Source: Flavobacterium azooxidireducens (GTDB lineage Bacteria > Bacteroidota > Bacteroidia > Flavobacteriales > Flavobacteriaceae). From it: a stretch of 64,000 nucleotides of DNA. The notes beneath the pieces were generated by a model, which ran no database searches, was not told where the DNA came from, and was given only the letters and a program-made list of their open reading frames with translations. Positions 17,770-27,164 of the stretch are shown here, in pieces. A program made the translations under genes and the position numbers. Every line of letters starts with the position of its first letter. Positions within the stretch are counted from its first letter, which is position 1. Location: contig NZ_CP096205.1 of the NCBI RefSeq assembly GCF_023195775.1, positions 310,001-374,000 on the forward strand, in the 5' to 3' direction.

Positions 17770-17916
17770 CTCCCATCTTCCATCTTCCATCTTCCATCTT
17801 CCATCTTCCATCTTCCATCTTCCATCTTCCATCTTCCATCTTCCATCTTCCATCTTCCATCTTCCATCTTCCATCTTCCATCTTCCATCTTCCATCTCCC
17901 ATCTTCCATCTCCCAT
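17770..17916. repeat. 7-bp tandem repeat, 21 units
   Basis: 147 bp made of 21 units of CTTCCAT; units 1, 19 and 21 read CTCCCAT. Since 7 is not a multiple of 3, each strand stays open in every frame and gives a repeating heptapeptide, which produces several false open frames. It lies 77 bp upstream of truA, before its promoter. Confidence 0.97.
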
Positions 17917-17952
17917 CTTAAAGTTTAACGTAAAATTATATCCTCCGTAAAT

Positions 17953-17981
17953 TTGATACAATTTCAATTCAATTATCTTTG
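17953..17981 (+). promoter_or_regulatory. truA promoter (-33 TTG, -7 TATCTTTG)
   Basis: TTG at 17953-17955, an 18-bp spacer, TATCTTTG at 17974-17981, then the ATG 12 bp later. The tandem array ends 36 bp upstream of the -33 element. Confidence 0.72.
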
Positions 17982-17993
17982 TAGATTGAAAAT

Positions 17994-18734
17994 ATGAGAT
18001 ACTTTATCAAACTAGCATATAACGGAACCAACTACCACGGGTGGCAAACGCAGCCCAATGCAGTATCTGTTCAGGAAACATTGGAAAAAGCACTTTCTCT
18101 TTTACTTAAAAATAAAATAGAAATTGTGGCGGCCGGTCGAACAGATTCAGGAGTTCATGCCAAAGAAATGTTTGCTCATTTTGATTTTGAAGAGGCTATT
18201 GATAGTACTTTTTGGGTTCCTAAACTCAATTCCTATCTTCCAAAAGACATCGTAATTCATTCTATTTTTGAAGTGAATGCGGAAGCTCATGCCCGTTTTG
18301 ATGCCATTGAAAGAACCTACGAATACCACATTCATTCCACCAAAGATGCTTTTATTAATGAATTAAGCTGGTATCATTTTTATCCTTTAAATTTGGAAAA
18401 AATGAATCAAGCGGCAAAAATTTTGTTGGAATACACCGATTTTGAATGCTTTTCAAAAGTGAATACCGATGTTTTTACTTTTAATTGTAAAATAAAAAAC
18501 GCCTTTTGGCAGCAAAATGAGAATCAATTGATTTTTACGATAACTGCCGATCGTTTTCTACGAAATATGGTGCGAGCAATCGTGGGAACTATGATTAATA
18601 TTGGCCAAGGAAAAATTGAACCGGAACATTTACGAACTATCATCGAAAGTAAAAACCGAAGTCAAGCAGGATTTTCTGCACCGGCTCACGGACTCTATTT
18701 AACCCAAATTTTATATCCATACAGCACCGAATGA
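17994..18734 (+). CDS. truA: tRNA pseudouridine(38-40) synthase TruA
   Basis: A 246-residue enzyme that isomerises uridines 38-40 in the anticodon stem-loop of many tRNAs. Diagnostic segments: MRYFIKLAYNGTNYHGWQTQ at the start, the catalytic Asp in AAGRTDSGVHAKE (about residue 52), RTYEYHI, and FLRNMVRAIVGTMI near the end. Full length. The TGA overlaps the ATG of the ABC exporter by 4 bp (ATGA), so the two are translationally coupled. Confidence 0.96.
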   Translation: MRYFIKLAYNGTNYHGWQTQPNAVSVQETLEKALSLLLKNKIEIVAAGRTDSGVHAKEMFAHFDFEEAIDSTFWVPKLNSYLPKDIVIHSIFEVNAEAHARFDAIERTYEYHIHSTKDAFINELSWYHFYPLNLEKMNQAAKILLEYTDFECFSKVNTDVFTFNCKIKNAFWQQNENQLIFTITADRFLRNMVRAIVGTMINIGQGKIEPEHLRTIIESKNRSQAGFSAPAHGLYLTQILYPYSTE

Positions 18735-20479
18735 AAGCATTTGACACTCAATTATTCAAACGGATTTTATTCTACACCAAACCTTATCAATGGCGGTTTA
18801 AAGGAGTGATATTTTGGGCAATCGGACTTTCGGTTTTTGCCGCTCTTCGCCCCTATTTATTAAAAAACACAGTTGATGATTACATCAAAACCCATGACAG
18901 CCATGGCTTGATGTTTTATATCATGTTGATGGGAATCGTATTAATTCTCGAAGTTATATCACAATTTTACTTTGTCTATTGGGCCAATTGGTTAGGGCAA
19001 GATATTGTTCGCGATATCAGAATTAAGCTTTTTGACCACATGCTTCGGTTTAAAATGAAATATTACGACCATTCTCCGGTTGGTCAATTGGTAACTCGTT
19101 CTGTTTCGGATATTGAAGCTATTGCACGTATTTTCAGCCAAGGATTATTCATGATTATAAGTGATTTAATGAAAATGGTCGCTGTTATTTTTGTCATGTT
19201 TTTTATGAATTGGAAACTTTCGTGGATTGCGATTTTGGCCATGCCGATTTTAATTTATGCCACACGAATTTTTCAATTAAAAATGAAATCGGCGTTTGAG
19301 GAAGTTCGAACACAAGTGGCCAACATCAATACTTTCGTGCAAGAAAGAGTGACCGGAATGAAAATTGTTCAACTTTTTTCAAGAGAACAAATTGATTATG
19401 AAAAGTTCAAAGTCATCAATGATAAACACAACAAAGCTTGGATTAGAACAGTGTGGTATAACTCGATTTTCTTTCCAATTGCCGACTTAGTGACCTATTT
19501 CACATTAGCTTTTGTGGTCTATGTAGGTGGATTATCGCTGATTGGCGGAGACACTACCACCACTTTTGGCGATTTATTTACCTATACGATGTTGATAGGA
19601 ATGTTATTTAACCCACTCCGTCAAATTGCAGATAAATTCAATGAGATGCAAATGGGAATGATTGCCGCCAATCGTGTTTTTGCTATTTTGGATATTCAGG
19701 ATCAAGTGCAAGAAAACGGCACGGTTGAAGCTCCACATTTTGAAGGAAAATTATCTTTTCAAAATGTTCGTTTTGGTTATATTGAAGATGAAGAAGTCAT
19801 CAAAGGAATCAATTTAGAAGTAAATCCGGGAGAAACCATCGCCATTGTAGGTTCCACCGGAGCCGGAAAATCAACAATAATTAATTTATTAAATCGATTT
19901 TACGAAATTAATAGCGGAACGATTTCCATCGACGGAAGAAACATCAACGAATTTGAATTGCAAAGTCTTAGAAAACAAATTGCCGTGGTTTTGCAAGATG
20001 TATTTTTGTTTGCTGATACGATTCTTAACAATATTACACTTGATAACCCAAACATTACCAGAGAAGATGTAATTGAAGCTGCCAAAAAAATTGGTGTAGA
20101 TGAATTTATCATGACTTTACCCAATGGCTATGATTATAATGTAAAAGAACGCGGTGTAATGCTTTCTTCCGGTCAACGACAATTGATTGCCTTTTTGAGA
20201 GCTTATGTGAGCAATCCGAGTATTTTAATTTTGGATGAAGCCACTTCTTCGATTGATACGTATTCTGAAGAATTAATTCAAAGAGCCACTGAAAAAGTGA
20301 CCAAAGGAAGAACTTCTATCGTGATTGCTCATCGCTTGGCAACTGTTGTGAATGCTGATAAAATCATTGTTATGGACAAAGGTAAAATTGTAGAGCAAGG
20401 AAATCACGCCGAACTATTATTAAACGAAAATGGCTTTTATAAAAATTTATACGATTCACAGTTTGTTACGGAACAGTAG
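18731..20479 (+). CDS. ABC transporter, MsbA-like permease-ATPase fusion
   Basis: A 582-residue half-transporter that acts as a homodimer or heterodimer in the inner membrane. Six membrane segments in residues 1-310, then the ATPase: Walker A VGSTGAGKSTIIN (about 376), Q-loop VLQDVFLF, signature MLSSGQRQLIAF (SSGQ in place of the usual SGGQ), Walker B SILILDEATSSID and the switch His in VIAHRLATV. MsbA-like proteins move lipids or drugs outward; the substrate here is not determined. A hairpin begins 3 bp after the stop and was split by the IS element. Confidence 0.94.
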   Translation: MKAFDTQLFKRILFYTKPYQWRFKGVIFWAIGLSVFAALRPYLLKNTVDDYIKTHDSHGLMFYIMLMGIVLILEVISQFYFVYWANWLGQDIVRDIRIKLFDHMLRFKMKYYDHSPVGQLVTRSVSDIEAIARIFSQGLFMIISDLMKMVAVIFVMFFMNWKLSWIAILAMPILIYATRIFQLKMKSAFEEVRTQVANINTFVQERVTGMKIVQLFSREQIDYEKFKVINDKHNKAWIRTVWYNSIFFPIADLVTYFTLAFVVYVGGLSLIGGDTTTTFGDLFTYTMLIGMLFNPLRQIADKFNEMQMGMIAANRVFAILDIQDQVQENGTVEAPHFEGKLSFQNVRFGYIEDEEVIKGINLEVNPGETIAIVGSTGAGKSTIINLLNRFYEINSGTISIDGRNINEFELQSLRKQIAVVLQDVFLFADTILNNITLDNPNITREDVIEAAKKIGVDEFIMTLPNGYDYNVKERGVMLSSGQRQLIAFLRAYVSNPSILILDEATSSIDTYSEELIQRATEKVTKGRTSIVIAHRLATVVNADKIIVMDKGKIVEQGNHAELLLNENGFYKNLYDSQFVTEQ

Positions 20480-20659
20480 AAAGTTGTCCGTTGTCGGTTA
20501 TCTGTTATCTGTTTTCGGATAACTGTAAATCCCTAAATAAGGTTGACCGGTTTTTAATACTAATGTTTAAATTTATCACTGATCAAAAATAAAAGTTATT
20601 CTGAAATTTTTAGCCCTTTTAACTGGCTAAAAAAATTTTGGAAATAACTTTTATGATTT

Positions 20660-21448
20660 TTATCCCGAACCATTGTCATAGATTTCAATAATTGGATTTT
20701 TATAATTCTTTTTGAAACAATTTTCATAAAACTCTCTCGGTGTCATTTTGTTTAAATTTTTATGAATCCTCTTTTCATTATAATGCCAAACTGCTTTGCT
20801 TATATTTCTTTGTAATTCCTCAAATGTTTTTGGCTTCCAATAATCCAAATATTCTTCTTTAATTGTTCTGTTTATCCTTTCAGCATAAGCATTATCTTGA
20901 GCAGAAATTGCCATACTGACTCTTGAACCCCTTGACTTTAATAGATTTATATACTCATGATATAAATATTGACTTCCCCTATCGGAGTGATGAATTTTTG
21001 GAGCATCATACTCTTTCAAAGCTATTTCTAACGCTTCAAGGTTTGCTGTTCCTCTCATATGGTTAGATATTCTGTGACCAACAATCAACTTTGTATATAC
21101 ATCAACAATAAAAACAGCATAATAAAATCTTTCCCCCAAAGCGATATAGGTAATATCTGATTGCCATATTGTTGACGGTTTATTAACCAAATATCCTTTT
21201 ATTAAATTTGGATATTGATTTGCAATGGAATAAGTTGTCCGTTTGTAATTCTTTTTATACTGAACTCTAAATCCTAAATCCATCATAATATCTATAAACC
21301 TATCTCTTCCTAAAAACTCTGGTCGAAGTACGTAATACATTTTTTCAACCCCACAACCCGGATGCTCTTTCCTTAATTCTTGAGCTTCGATTACTAATTT
21401 CTCTACTTTTTCGGTGAATAATTTTTGTTCTTTACAATATTTATTCAC
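20660..21448 (-). CDS. IS3-family transposase OrfB (DDE catalytic part)
   Basis: 262 residues from a GTG at 21448, but the frame is open further back to about 21555, where it overlaps orfA in the -1 frame. DDE residues are visible: Asp in IWQSDITYIALG, Asp in IHHSDRGSQYLYHEY and Glu in YAERINRTIKEEYLDYW. The frame upstream of the GTG reads KLKHPTIQWFRENKEKVSF, normal for IS3 OrfB. The working protein is thus expected to be an OrfA-OrfB fusion made by -1 frameshifting, and the GTG may not be used. Confidence 0.93.
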   Translation of the reverse strand: MNKYCKEQKLFTEKVEKLVIEAQELRKEHPGCGVEKMYYVLRPEFLGRDRFIDIMMDLGFRVQYKKNYKRTTYSIANQYPNLIKGYLVNKPSTIWQSDITYIALGERFYYAVFIVDVYTKLIVGHRISNHMRGTANLEALEIALKEYDAPKIHHSDRGSQYLYHEYINLLKSRGSRVSMAISAQDNAYAERINRTIKEEYLDYWKPKTFEELQRNISKAVWHYNEKRIHKNLNKMTPREFYENCFKKNYKNPIIEIYDNGSG

Positions 21449-21498
21449 AGCTTGTTTAGATATAGTAACAACCTTGTACAGACTATTTAAAGAGAAAC

Positions 21499-21897
21499 TT
21501 ACTTTTTCTTTGTTCTCTCTAAACCATTGGATTGTAGGGTGCTTGAGTTTTTTTTAATGTCAATATTTAGCTCATCTTTGGCAATATCAATCATCTTTTC
21601 CAAATACTCAATCTGAATTTGCTTCTGACCAACTATTTGCTCCAAACTTTTAATTTTCTGCTCTAGCTCTTTTAGCTTTTGAGTGTTACTTTCTTTCATC
21701 TCAACAACCCGTATTCCTTTTTTGTTAAAGGTAGAAAATTTATAAATCCATTGATAAATAGATTTATTACAGATACCATATAATTTTTCTAATTGATAAA
21801 CACTGTAAATTCCGCTTTCATATAACGAAACTATTTCCTGTTTAAACTCGGTAGAATAAAATCGATACTTCTTAATTTTTCTCAAATTTGCTTTCAT
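21499..21897 (-). CDS. IS3-family OrfA (helix-turn-helix and leucine zipper)
   Basis: 132 residues. The N-terminal half is a transposase-type helix-turn-helix (KKYRFYSTEFKQEIVSLYES ... ICNKSIYQWIYKF); residues 68-115 form a coiled coil typical of the OrfA zipper (ELEQKIKSLEQIVGQKQIQI). An A8 run at 21555-21548 (minus strand) inside its last 25 codons is a good slippage site: a -1 shift there joins the OrfB frame. Confidence 0.93.
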   Translation of the reverse strand: MKANLRKIKKYRFYSTEFKQEIVSLYESGIYSVYQLEKLYGICNKSIYQWIYKFSTFNKKGIRVVEMKESNTQKLKELEQKIKSLEQIVGQKQIQIEYLEKMIDIAKDELNIDIKKNSSTLQSNGLERTKKK

Positions 21898-22037
21898 ATA
21901 AGTTGACTTTTGTGGTCAACCTATATCAGGGACGTACAAACCGACAACGGACAACCGAAAACAGTCTTCAAAAAACTTTTTAAAAACATATTAAATCATT
22001 AAATTCGCAGTCTGTAATTACGAAAATTCAAAAGAAA

Positions 22038-23426
22038 ATGAAATACGATATTATTGTTTTAGGTAGTGGTCCCGGTGGATATGTAACAGCCATCCGTGCC
22101 TCACAATTGGGCTTTAAAGTAGCCGTTATTGAAAAAGAAAATTTAGGCGGTGTGTGTTTAAATTGGGGATGTATTCCAACCAAAGCACTTTTAAAATCGG
22201 CTCAAGTGTTTGAATACCTGAAACATGCTTCAGATTACGGATTAATCGTAAAAGATTTTGATAAAGATTTTGGAGCTGTAATCAACCGTAGTCGCGGAGT
22301 GGCAGACGGAATGAGTAAAGGCGTTCAATTCTTAATGAAAAAAAATAAAATTGATGTAATCGAAGGTTTTGGTAAAGTAAAACCAGGTAAAAAAATAGAT
22401 GTTACTGCAGGTGATGGAAAAGTGTCTGAATACAGTGCAGACCATATCATCATCGCAACAGGAGCTCGTTCACGAGAATTGCCTAATTTGCCGCAAGATG
22501 GTAAAAAAGTAATTGGTTATCGTCAAGCGATGACATTGCCGGAACAACCAAAAAAGATGATTGTAGTAGGTTCGGGTGCTATTGGTGTTGAATTTGCTAG
22601 TTTTTATAATGCGATGGGAACGGAAGTAACAATTGTTGAATTTTTACCAAATGTTGTTCCTGTAGAAGACGAAGATATTTCAAAACAATTTGAACGTTCG
22701 TTAAAAAAATCAGGAATTACTGTCATGACAAGTTCTTCTGTAGAACGAATCGATACTAGCGGAAATGGTGTTAAAGCATTTGTGAAAACATCAAAAGGCG
22801 AAGAAGTTATTGAAGCTGATATTTTATTATCCGCAGTTGGAATCAAAACGAACATTGAAAACATTGGTTTAGAAGATGTTGGAATTGCCGTTGACCGCGA
22901 TAAAATTTTAGTAAACGATTATTATCAAACGAATATTCCGGGTTATTATGCCATTGGTGATGTAACTCCGGGGCAAGCTTTAGCTCACGTTGCTTCGGCA
23001 GAAGGAATTTTATGCGTAGAAAAAATCGCAGGATTACACGTTGAACCATTGGATTACGGAAACGTTCCGGGTTGTACGTATGCTACTCCGGAAATTGCTT
23101 CAGTTGGTTTAACGGAAAAACAAGCGAAAGAAAAAGGATACGAATTAAAAGTGGGTAAATTTCCGTTTACGGCTTCCGGAAAAGCAAAAGCTGCCGGAAC
23201 TCCGGACGGATTTGTAAAAGTAATTTTTGATGCCAAATATGGCGAATGGTTAGGTTGCCACATGATTGGTGCCGGCGTAACCGATATGATTGCCGAAGCC
23301 GTTGTAGCTCGTAAATTAGAAACAACAGGTCACGAAATTTTAAAAGCAATTCACCCTCACCCTACTATGAGTGAAGCGGTAATGGAAGCTGTGGCCGATG
23401 CGTATGGTGAAGTGATTCATTTGTAA
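22038..23426 (+). CDS. lpdA: dihydrolipoyl dehydrogenase, first paralogue
   Basis: A 462-residue FAD enzyme that reoxidises dihydrolipoamide in 2-oxoacid dehydrogenase or glycine cleavage complexes. FAD-binding IIVLGSGPGGYVTAIRASQL, redox pair in GGVCLNWGCIPTKAL (CxxxxC), NAD-binding VVGSGAIGVEFASFY, a second FAD contact YAIGDVTPGQALAHVASAEG, and the catalytic His-Glu in IHPHPTMSEAVMEA. Full length. It lies 99 bp from the IS element. A second paralogue is at 30683-32086. Which complex each serves is not visible, as no E1 or E2 gene is near. Confidence 0.95.
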   Translation: MKYDIIVLGSGPGGYVTAIRASQLGFKVAVIEKENLGGVCLNWGCIPTKALLKSAQVFEYLKHASDYGLIVKDFDKDFGAVINRSRGVADGMSKGVQFLMKKNKIDVIEGFGKVKPGKKIDVTAGDGKVSEYSADHIIIATGARSRELPNLPQDGKKVIGYRQAMTLPEQPKKMIVVGSGAIGVEFASFYNAMGTEVTIVEFLPNVVPVEDEDISKQFERSLKKSGITVMTSSSVERIDTSGNGVKAFVKTSKGEEVIEADILLSAVGIKTNIENIGLEDVGIAVDRDKILVNDYYQTNIPGYYAIGDVTPGQALAHVASAEGILCVEKIAGLHVEPLDYGNVPGCTYATPEIASVGLTEKQAKEKGYELKVGKFPFTASGKAKAAGTPDGFVKVIFDAKYGEWLGCHMIGAGVTDMIAEAVVARKLETTGHEILKAIHPHPTMSEAVMEAVADAYGEVIHL

Positions 23427-23444
23427 TAAGTTATTTAAATTATA

Positions 23445-23480
23445 TAAACCGTTCAATTTTTTAAGTTGGACGGTTTTTTA
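23445..23480 (+). terminator. terminator after lpd
   Basis: AACCGTTCAA, a loop of T and A bases, TTGGACGG and a T-run; one G-T pair in the stem. Confidence 0.8.
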
Positions 23481-23638
23481 GGTTATATCTTAATCTTTAA
23501 TAGCAAAACACTTCTTCCTTCTAAAAAAAGAAGATATATTGATCGATATTATATAAATATGTAGCTTTTAATTATGTTGAAATACATTTAATGATTCATA
23601 AAATTACTTACAGTTGTAAGCTTAAATGTCTGCAAAAA

Positions 23639-24880
23639 TCAATGATGAATTTTAAAATTCTTTTTTATAAATATTTTATCATTTTCATCTTTTACAACAT
23701 AAAAATACTCTCCTTGCTCTAAGTATAATTTCAATGTAGAATCGGTTGAATATAATACTTTATTGAAAACCGGAATTTTTTGACTATTTTTTCTATTGAA
23801 TACCTGAAAAACAAGACGATTATACTGTTTTTTTAATTTTATCTCAACAACACTTTTATCCTCAAACATCCAATTTTGTTGATTGTTTAAAGGATAAATT
23901 AATGACAAATCAACTCTGTTATCATATTCATATATCGAATCATCCTCAGTTAAAATTACTGATGGGGATTTAATATCAAAATTTGAATTAGCCTGATAAT
24001 AGAAAGAATTATTATTCGTACAATTATCAACTAGAGAAATTTGATCAACTGTAAATGGATTGATACCTGTTAATTCTCTAAAATATTGTGCCATATTTTT
24101 ATTTCTAGATGATTTTTCATAAATATGACTTCCTCCTGCCAATACTATAATTTTTGCTTCTTTGTCATCTTTAAGAATTTTATTCAGGTTTAATGCTTGA
24201 ATTGAATCCCTAAAATTGTAACAGTTTTTACTTTCAACACAAGAGATATTACTTTCATAGGATTTAATTTTGAAGCCAAGTTTTAAGGCTTCTGCAACAA
24301 GATTTGCAAAATTAGGCTCATTCAAATAAAAGCCTTCCTCATGATTTAATATATAATTTTCTCTAAAATTAGTATTATCAGCCGCTTCAAGAGCTAAATA
24401 ATTATAACCTAACTCTTTAAAATCTTGAAGTAATGATTTTAAAAAAAACCTTTGATTTGTTCGATAATGCTGTTCATTGAACATAATTACCCTTTCATTT
24501 TTTGCTTTATTTATTATAAAAATTTTTCCATCAATGATTTTTAAAGTATCAAATTTATACTGATTATTTTTCCTTTCTGATTTAAATCTCTTACTATATG
24601 TATCGAAGTAAACAAGCGAATCATTTGCAAAAGATGAGAAAGTTAACAATGTTTGATAATAAAAATCAATTGCGTCAATCTCTCTGTAGTAATCTTCATT
24701 TAACAACAAACAATTTAAGGGTTTCAAATAATTATATTCACTCTCTTTGAAAATTGTATTGGCAAATGCATGTGGATTTTCTTTTTTTTCAGAAAAACAC
24801 AATTCTTTTTGATTATCATTTAAAATAGGTTTACAACCGACAAAAAAAACAAAGCTACAAATTAAGTAAATTGCTCTCAT
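23639..24880 (-). CDS. lipoprotein with EreA/ChaN/TraB-like core
   Basis: 413 residues with a lipoprotein signal (MRAIYLICSFVFFVGC). The central part (about 130-290) has VIMFNEQHY, then GYNYLALEAADN, and IIVLAGGSHIYE. The order of an early Glu/His, a Glu at a strand end and a late His recalls the erythromycin-esterase/ChaN/TraB superfamily, whose members use such residues for metal or substrate binding. The C-terminal 110 residues look like a beta domain. I do not recognise an exact family. The gene stands alone with 200 bp of AT-rich sequence before the lpd terminator. Confidence 0.72.
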   Translation of the reverse strand: MRAIYLICSFVFFVGCKPILNDNQKELCFSEKKENPHAFANTIFKESEYNYLKPLNCLLLNEDYYREIDAIDFYYQTLLTFSSFANDSLVYFDTYSKRFKSERKNNQYKFDTLKIIDGKIFIINKAKNERVIMFNEQHYRTNQRFFLKSLLQDFKELGYNYLALEAADNTNFRENYILNHEEGFYLNEPNFANLVAEALKLGFKIKSYESNISCVESKNCYNFRDSIQALNLNKILKDDKEAKIIVLAGGSHIYEKSSRNKNMAQYFRELTGINPFTVDQISLVDNCTNNNSFYYQANSNFDIKSPSVILTEDDSIYEYDNRVDLSLIYPLNNQQNWMFEDKSVVEIKLKKQYNRLVFQVFNRKNSQKIPVFNKVLYSTDSTLKLYLEQGEYFYVVKDENDKIFIKKNFKIHH

Positions 24881-24975
24881 ATGGATTATAAATATTTTTC
24901 TAATTTACTATTTTCACGAGCTTATTTTTGTCTAATAATCTGTTTCGATTATTTAGGACTAGTCAATTTAATTAC

Positions 24976-25914
24976 TTAAAGCAAAACAGCTTCCTTCTTA
25001 GCCATTTCAAATTCTTCCATAACCGAATCAATAATTTCTTTCACTGGTTTGATATCGTGAATTAATCCGGCAATTTGACCGATTTCTAATTCACCTTCCA
25101 CTAAATCGCCTTCGAACATACCGCGTTTGGCACGGGCACGGCCTAACAATTCTTTTAATTCTTCGGGAGTTGGACATTTGGCATACAATTCCTGAATATC
25201 ATTGTAGAACTTGTTTTTAATCAATCGAACGGGAGCTAATTCTTTCAATGTAACCAACGTATCGCCTTCTTTCGTATCAATAATTGTTTGTTTAAAATCA
25301 GCGTGAGCAGAACTTTCTGTGGAAGCTGCAAAACGACTTCCCATTTGAACGCCATCAGCACCTAAAATCATAGCAGCCAACATTCCTCTTCCGGTTGCAA
25401 TTCCACCCGCAGCGATTAATGGAATGGAAATATTTTCTTTCACCATTGGAATTAATGTTAAGGTAGTGGTTTCTTCCCTTCCGTTATGTCCTCCCGCTTC
25501 AAAACCTTCGGCAACCACAGCGTCTACTCCGGCTTCTTGAGCTTTCAATGCAAATTTTGAACTACTCACTACGTGAACAACTGTAATTCCTTTTTCCTTT
25601 AAAAAAGAAGTCCACGTTTTTGGATTTCCTGCAGATGTAAAGACGATTTTTACCTCTTCTTCAATAATAATTTGAATGATTTCTTCAATATTCGGATACA
25701 ACATCGGAACATTTACACCAAACGGTTTGTCAGTTGCTTTTTTACATTTTTGGATATGTTCTCGCAAAACATCCGGATACATCGAACCGGCTCCAATTAA
25801 TCCTAAACCACCTGCATTGCTTACGGCACTGGCTAATTTGTAACCGCTATTCCAAATCATTCCACCTTGAATAATTGGGTATTGTATGCTGAAAAGAGAT
25901 GTAATTCTGTTCAT
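24976..25914 (-). CDS. nitronate monooxygenase / FabK-like flavoprotein
   Basis: A 312-residue FMN-dependent TIM barrel of the NMO/FabK family. FMN and core motifs: IQYPIIQGGMIWNSG at the start, SNAGGLGLIGAGSM, VVAEGFEAGGHNG (the His expected in the active site), PLIAAGGIATGRGM and ADGVQMGSRFAASTES. The family oxidises alkyl nitronates or, in FabK, reduces enoyl-ACP; sequence alone does not separate these with certainty. Same strand as mnmA, with a 27-bp gap, so probably cotranscribed. Confidence 0.88.
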   Translation of the reverse strand: MNRITSLFSIQYPIIQGGMIWNSGYKLASAVSNAGGLGLIGAGSMYPDVLREHIQKCKKATDKPFGVNVPMLYPNIEEIIQIIIEEEVKIVFTSAGNPKTWTSFLKEKGITVVHVVSSSKFALKAQEAGVDAVVAEGFEAGGHNGREETTTLTLIPMVKENISIPLIAAGGIATGRGMLAAMILGADGVQMGSRFAASTESSAHADFKQTIIDTKEGDTLVTLKELAPVRLIKNKFYNDIQELYAKCPTPEELKELLGRARAKRGMFEGDLVEGELEIGQIAGLIHDIKPVKEIIDSVMEEFEMAKKEAVLL

Positions 25915-25941
25915 AAATTCAAATAATTAAGAAAAGCGAAT

Positions 25942-27129
25942 TTACGAAATTACACCCGAACCTACTAATTCATCACCCATATTCCAAGCCACAAATTGTC
26001 CTTCTGTAATGGCAGATTGTGGTTCATCGAAAACAACAAATAATCCACTTTCAAATTGATGTAACGTAGCTTTTTGCAATGCTTGACGATAGCGAATGCG
26101 TGCCATTACTTCCATTGTTTCGCCATTCTTCAAACGTAAATCTTCTCGAACCCAATGAATTTCATTCGGTTGAACTCTTAATGCTTTTCTGAATAATCCG
26201 GGATGAGTATGACCTTGTCCTGTGTAAATTGTATTGGTTTCAATATCAGTGGCAATGATAAATAAACCTTCTTTAGTTCCACCAACATTCAACCCTTTTC
26301 GTTGACCGATTGTGAAATAATGAGCACCTTGATGTTTGCCTACCACTTTTCCCATACTTGGCAAATAGTGGAAAGGTTGAGCATCAAAATTCAGTTGATC
26401 TTCTATTGATTCAAAAGTTGGTTTTTGTAAAGTATAAATCGGATCATTTTTATCAATTTCGATAATAATGCCTTCTTTGGGTTGTAATTTTTGTTGTAAA
26501 AATTCAGGCAATCGCACTTTCCCAATGAAACATAATCCTTGCGAATCTTTCTTTTCTGCGGTAATTAAATCCAATTTTGAAGCAATTTCACGTACTTCCG
26601 GTTTGGTCAATTCACCAATCGGAAACAATGATTTTGCTAATTGCTCTTGCGATAATTGACATAGAAAATACGATTGATCTTTATTGTCATCTTTTCCGGC
26701 AAGCAATTGATAGATTTCTTTTCCGTCTTTTTCAAGAATTCCTTTACGGCAATAATGTCCGGTTGCCACAAAATCTGCTCCTAAAGAAAGAGCGATTTTC
26801 ATAAAAACATCAAACTTAATTTCGCGATTGCATAAAACATCCGGATTTGGAGTTCTTCCGTTTTCGTATTCTTTGAACATATAATCAACGATACGATCTT
26901 TGTATTCTTCGCTTAAATCGACTGTTTGAAACGGAATTCCGAGTTTTTCGGCTACTAAAAGAGCATCATTGGAATCTTCCAACCACGGACATTCGTTTGA
27001 AATTGTTACCGAATCATCGTGCCAGTTTTTCATAAACAAACCGATGACTTCGTAACCTTGTTCTTTCAACAAATACGCCGCAACACTGGAATCTACCCCG
27101 CCGGAAAGTCCGACTACTACTCTTTTCAT
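25942..27129 (-). CDS. mnmA: tRNA 2-thiouridine(34) synthase MnmA
   Basis: A 395-residue ATP-dependent thiouridylase that makes s2U34 at the wobble position of Lys, Glu and Gln tRNAs. PP-loop [17 protein letters not shown] at the start, nucleophile Cys in [13 protein letters not shown] (about residue 102), second Cys in [12 protein letters not shown] (about 202), and the central [15 protein letters not shown]. The length is slightly above the usual 360-370 because of an insert near residues 225-250. Confidence 0.95.
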   Translation of the reverse strand: MKRVVVGLSGGVDSSVAAYLLKEQGYEVIGLFMKNWHDDSVTISNECPWLEDSNDALLVAEKLGIPFQTVDLSEEYKDRIVDYMFKEYENGRTPNPDVLCNREIKFDVFMKIALSLGADFVATGHYCRKGILEKDGKEIYQLLAGKDDNKDQSYFLCQLSQEQLAKSLFPIGELTKPEVREIASKLDLITAEKKDSQGLCFIGKVRLPEFLQQKLQPKEGIIIEIDKNDPIYTLQKPTFESIEDQLNFDAQPFHYLPSMGKVVGKHQGAHYFTIGQRKGLNVGGTKEGLFIIATDIETNTIYTGQGHTHPGLFRKALRVQPNEIHWVREDLRLKNGETMEVMARIRYRQALQKATLHQFESGLFVVFDEPQSAITEGQFVAWNMGDELVGSGVIS

Positions 27130-27143
27130 TTCAAAAATTTTTG

Positions 27144-27151
27144 CAAAGGTA
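27144..27151 (-). promoter_or_regulatory. -7 element upstream of mnmA
   Basis: TACCTTTG on the minus strand fits TAnnTTTG, 14 bp before the ATG. No good -33 element is seen. Confidence 0.5.
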
Positions 27152-27164
27152 GGGATTTCTGAAA

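Larger units (their letters stand above)
20524..21938 (-). mobile_element. IS3-family insertion sequence, copy 1
   Basis: 1415 bp. Ends TGTAAATCCCTAAATAAGG and, inverted, TGTACGTCCCTGATATAGG; both continue TTGACC, and the element starts TG and ends CA as IS3 members do. A 3-bp target duplication AAC flanks it (20521-20523 and 21939-21941). It contains orfA and orfB on the minus strand. The second copy at 54284 has the same length and identical predicted proteins, with a constant offset of 33,760 bp. The HTH type of OrfA suggests the IS150 group. Confidence 0.95.
20483..21955. repeat. 20-bp inverted repeat split by the IS element
   Basis: Left arm GTTGTCCGTTGTCGGTTATC at 20483-20502. Right arm begins GATAAC at 20518-20523 and resumes after the IS and its AAC duplication as CGACAACGGACAAC (21942-21955). 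Removing the IS with one AAC copy restores a perfect 20-bp stem with a 15-nt loop, 3 bp after the exporter stop. Confidence 0.88.

Noticed and set aside
17770..17916. CRISPR array
   Set aside because: Units are 7 bp without spacers, and no cas gene is present.
17672..17967. Several open frames encoding repeated heptapeptides
   Set aside because: They come from the 7-bp tandem array, which is open in all frames on both strands; no start context or domain supports a protein.
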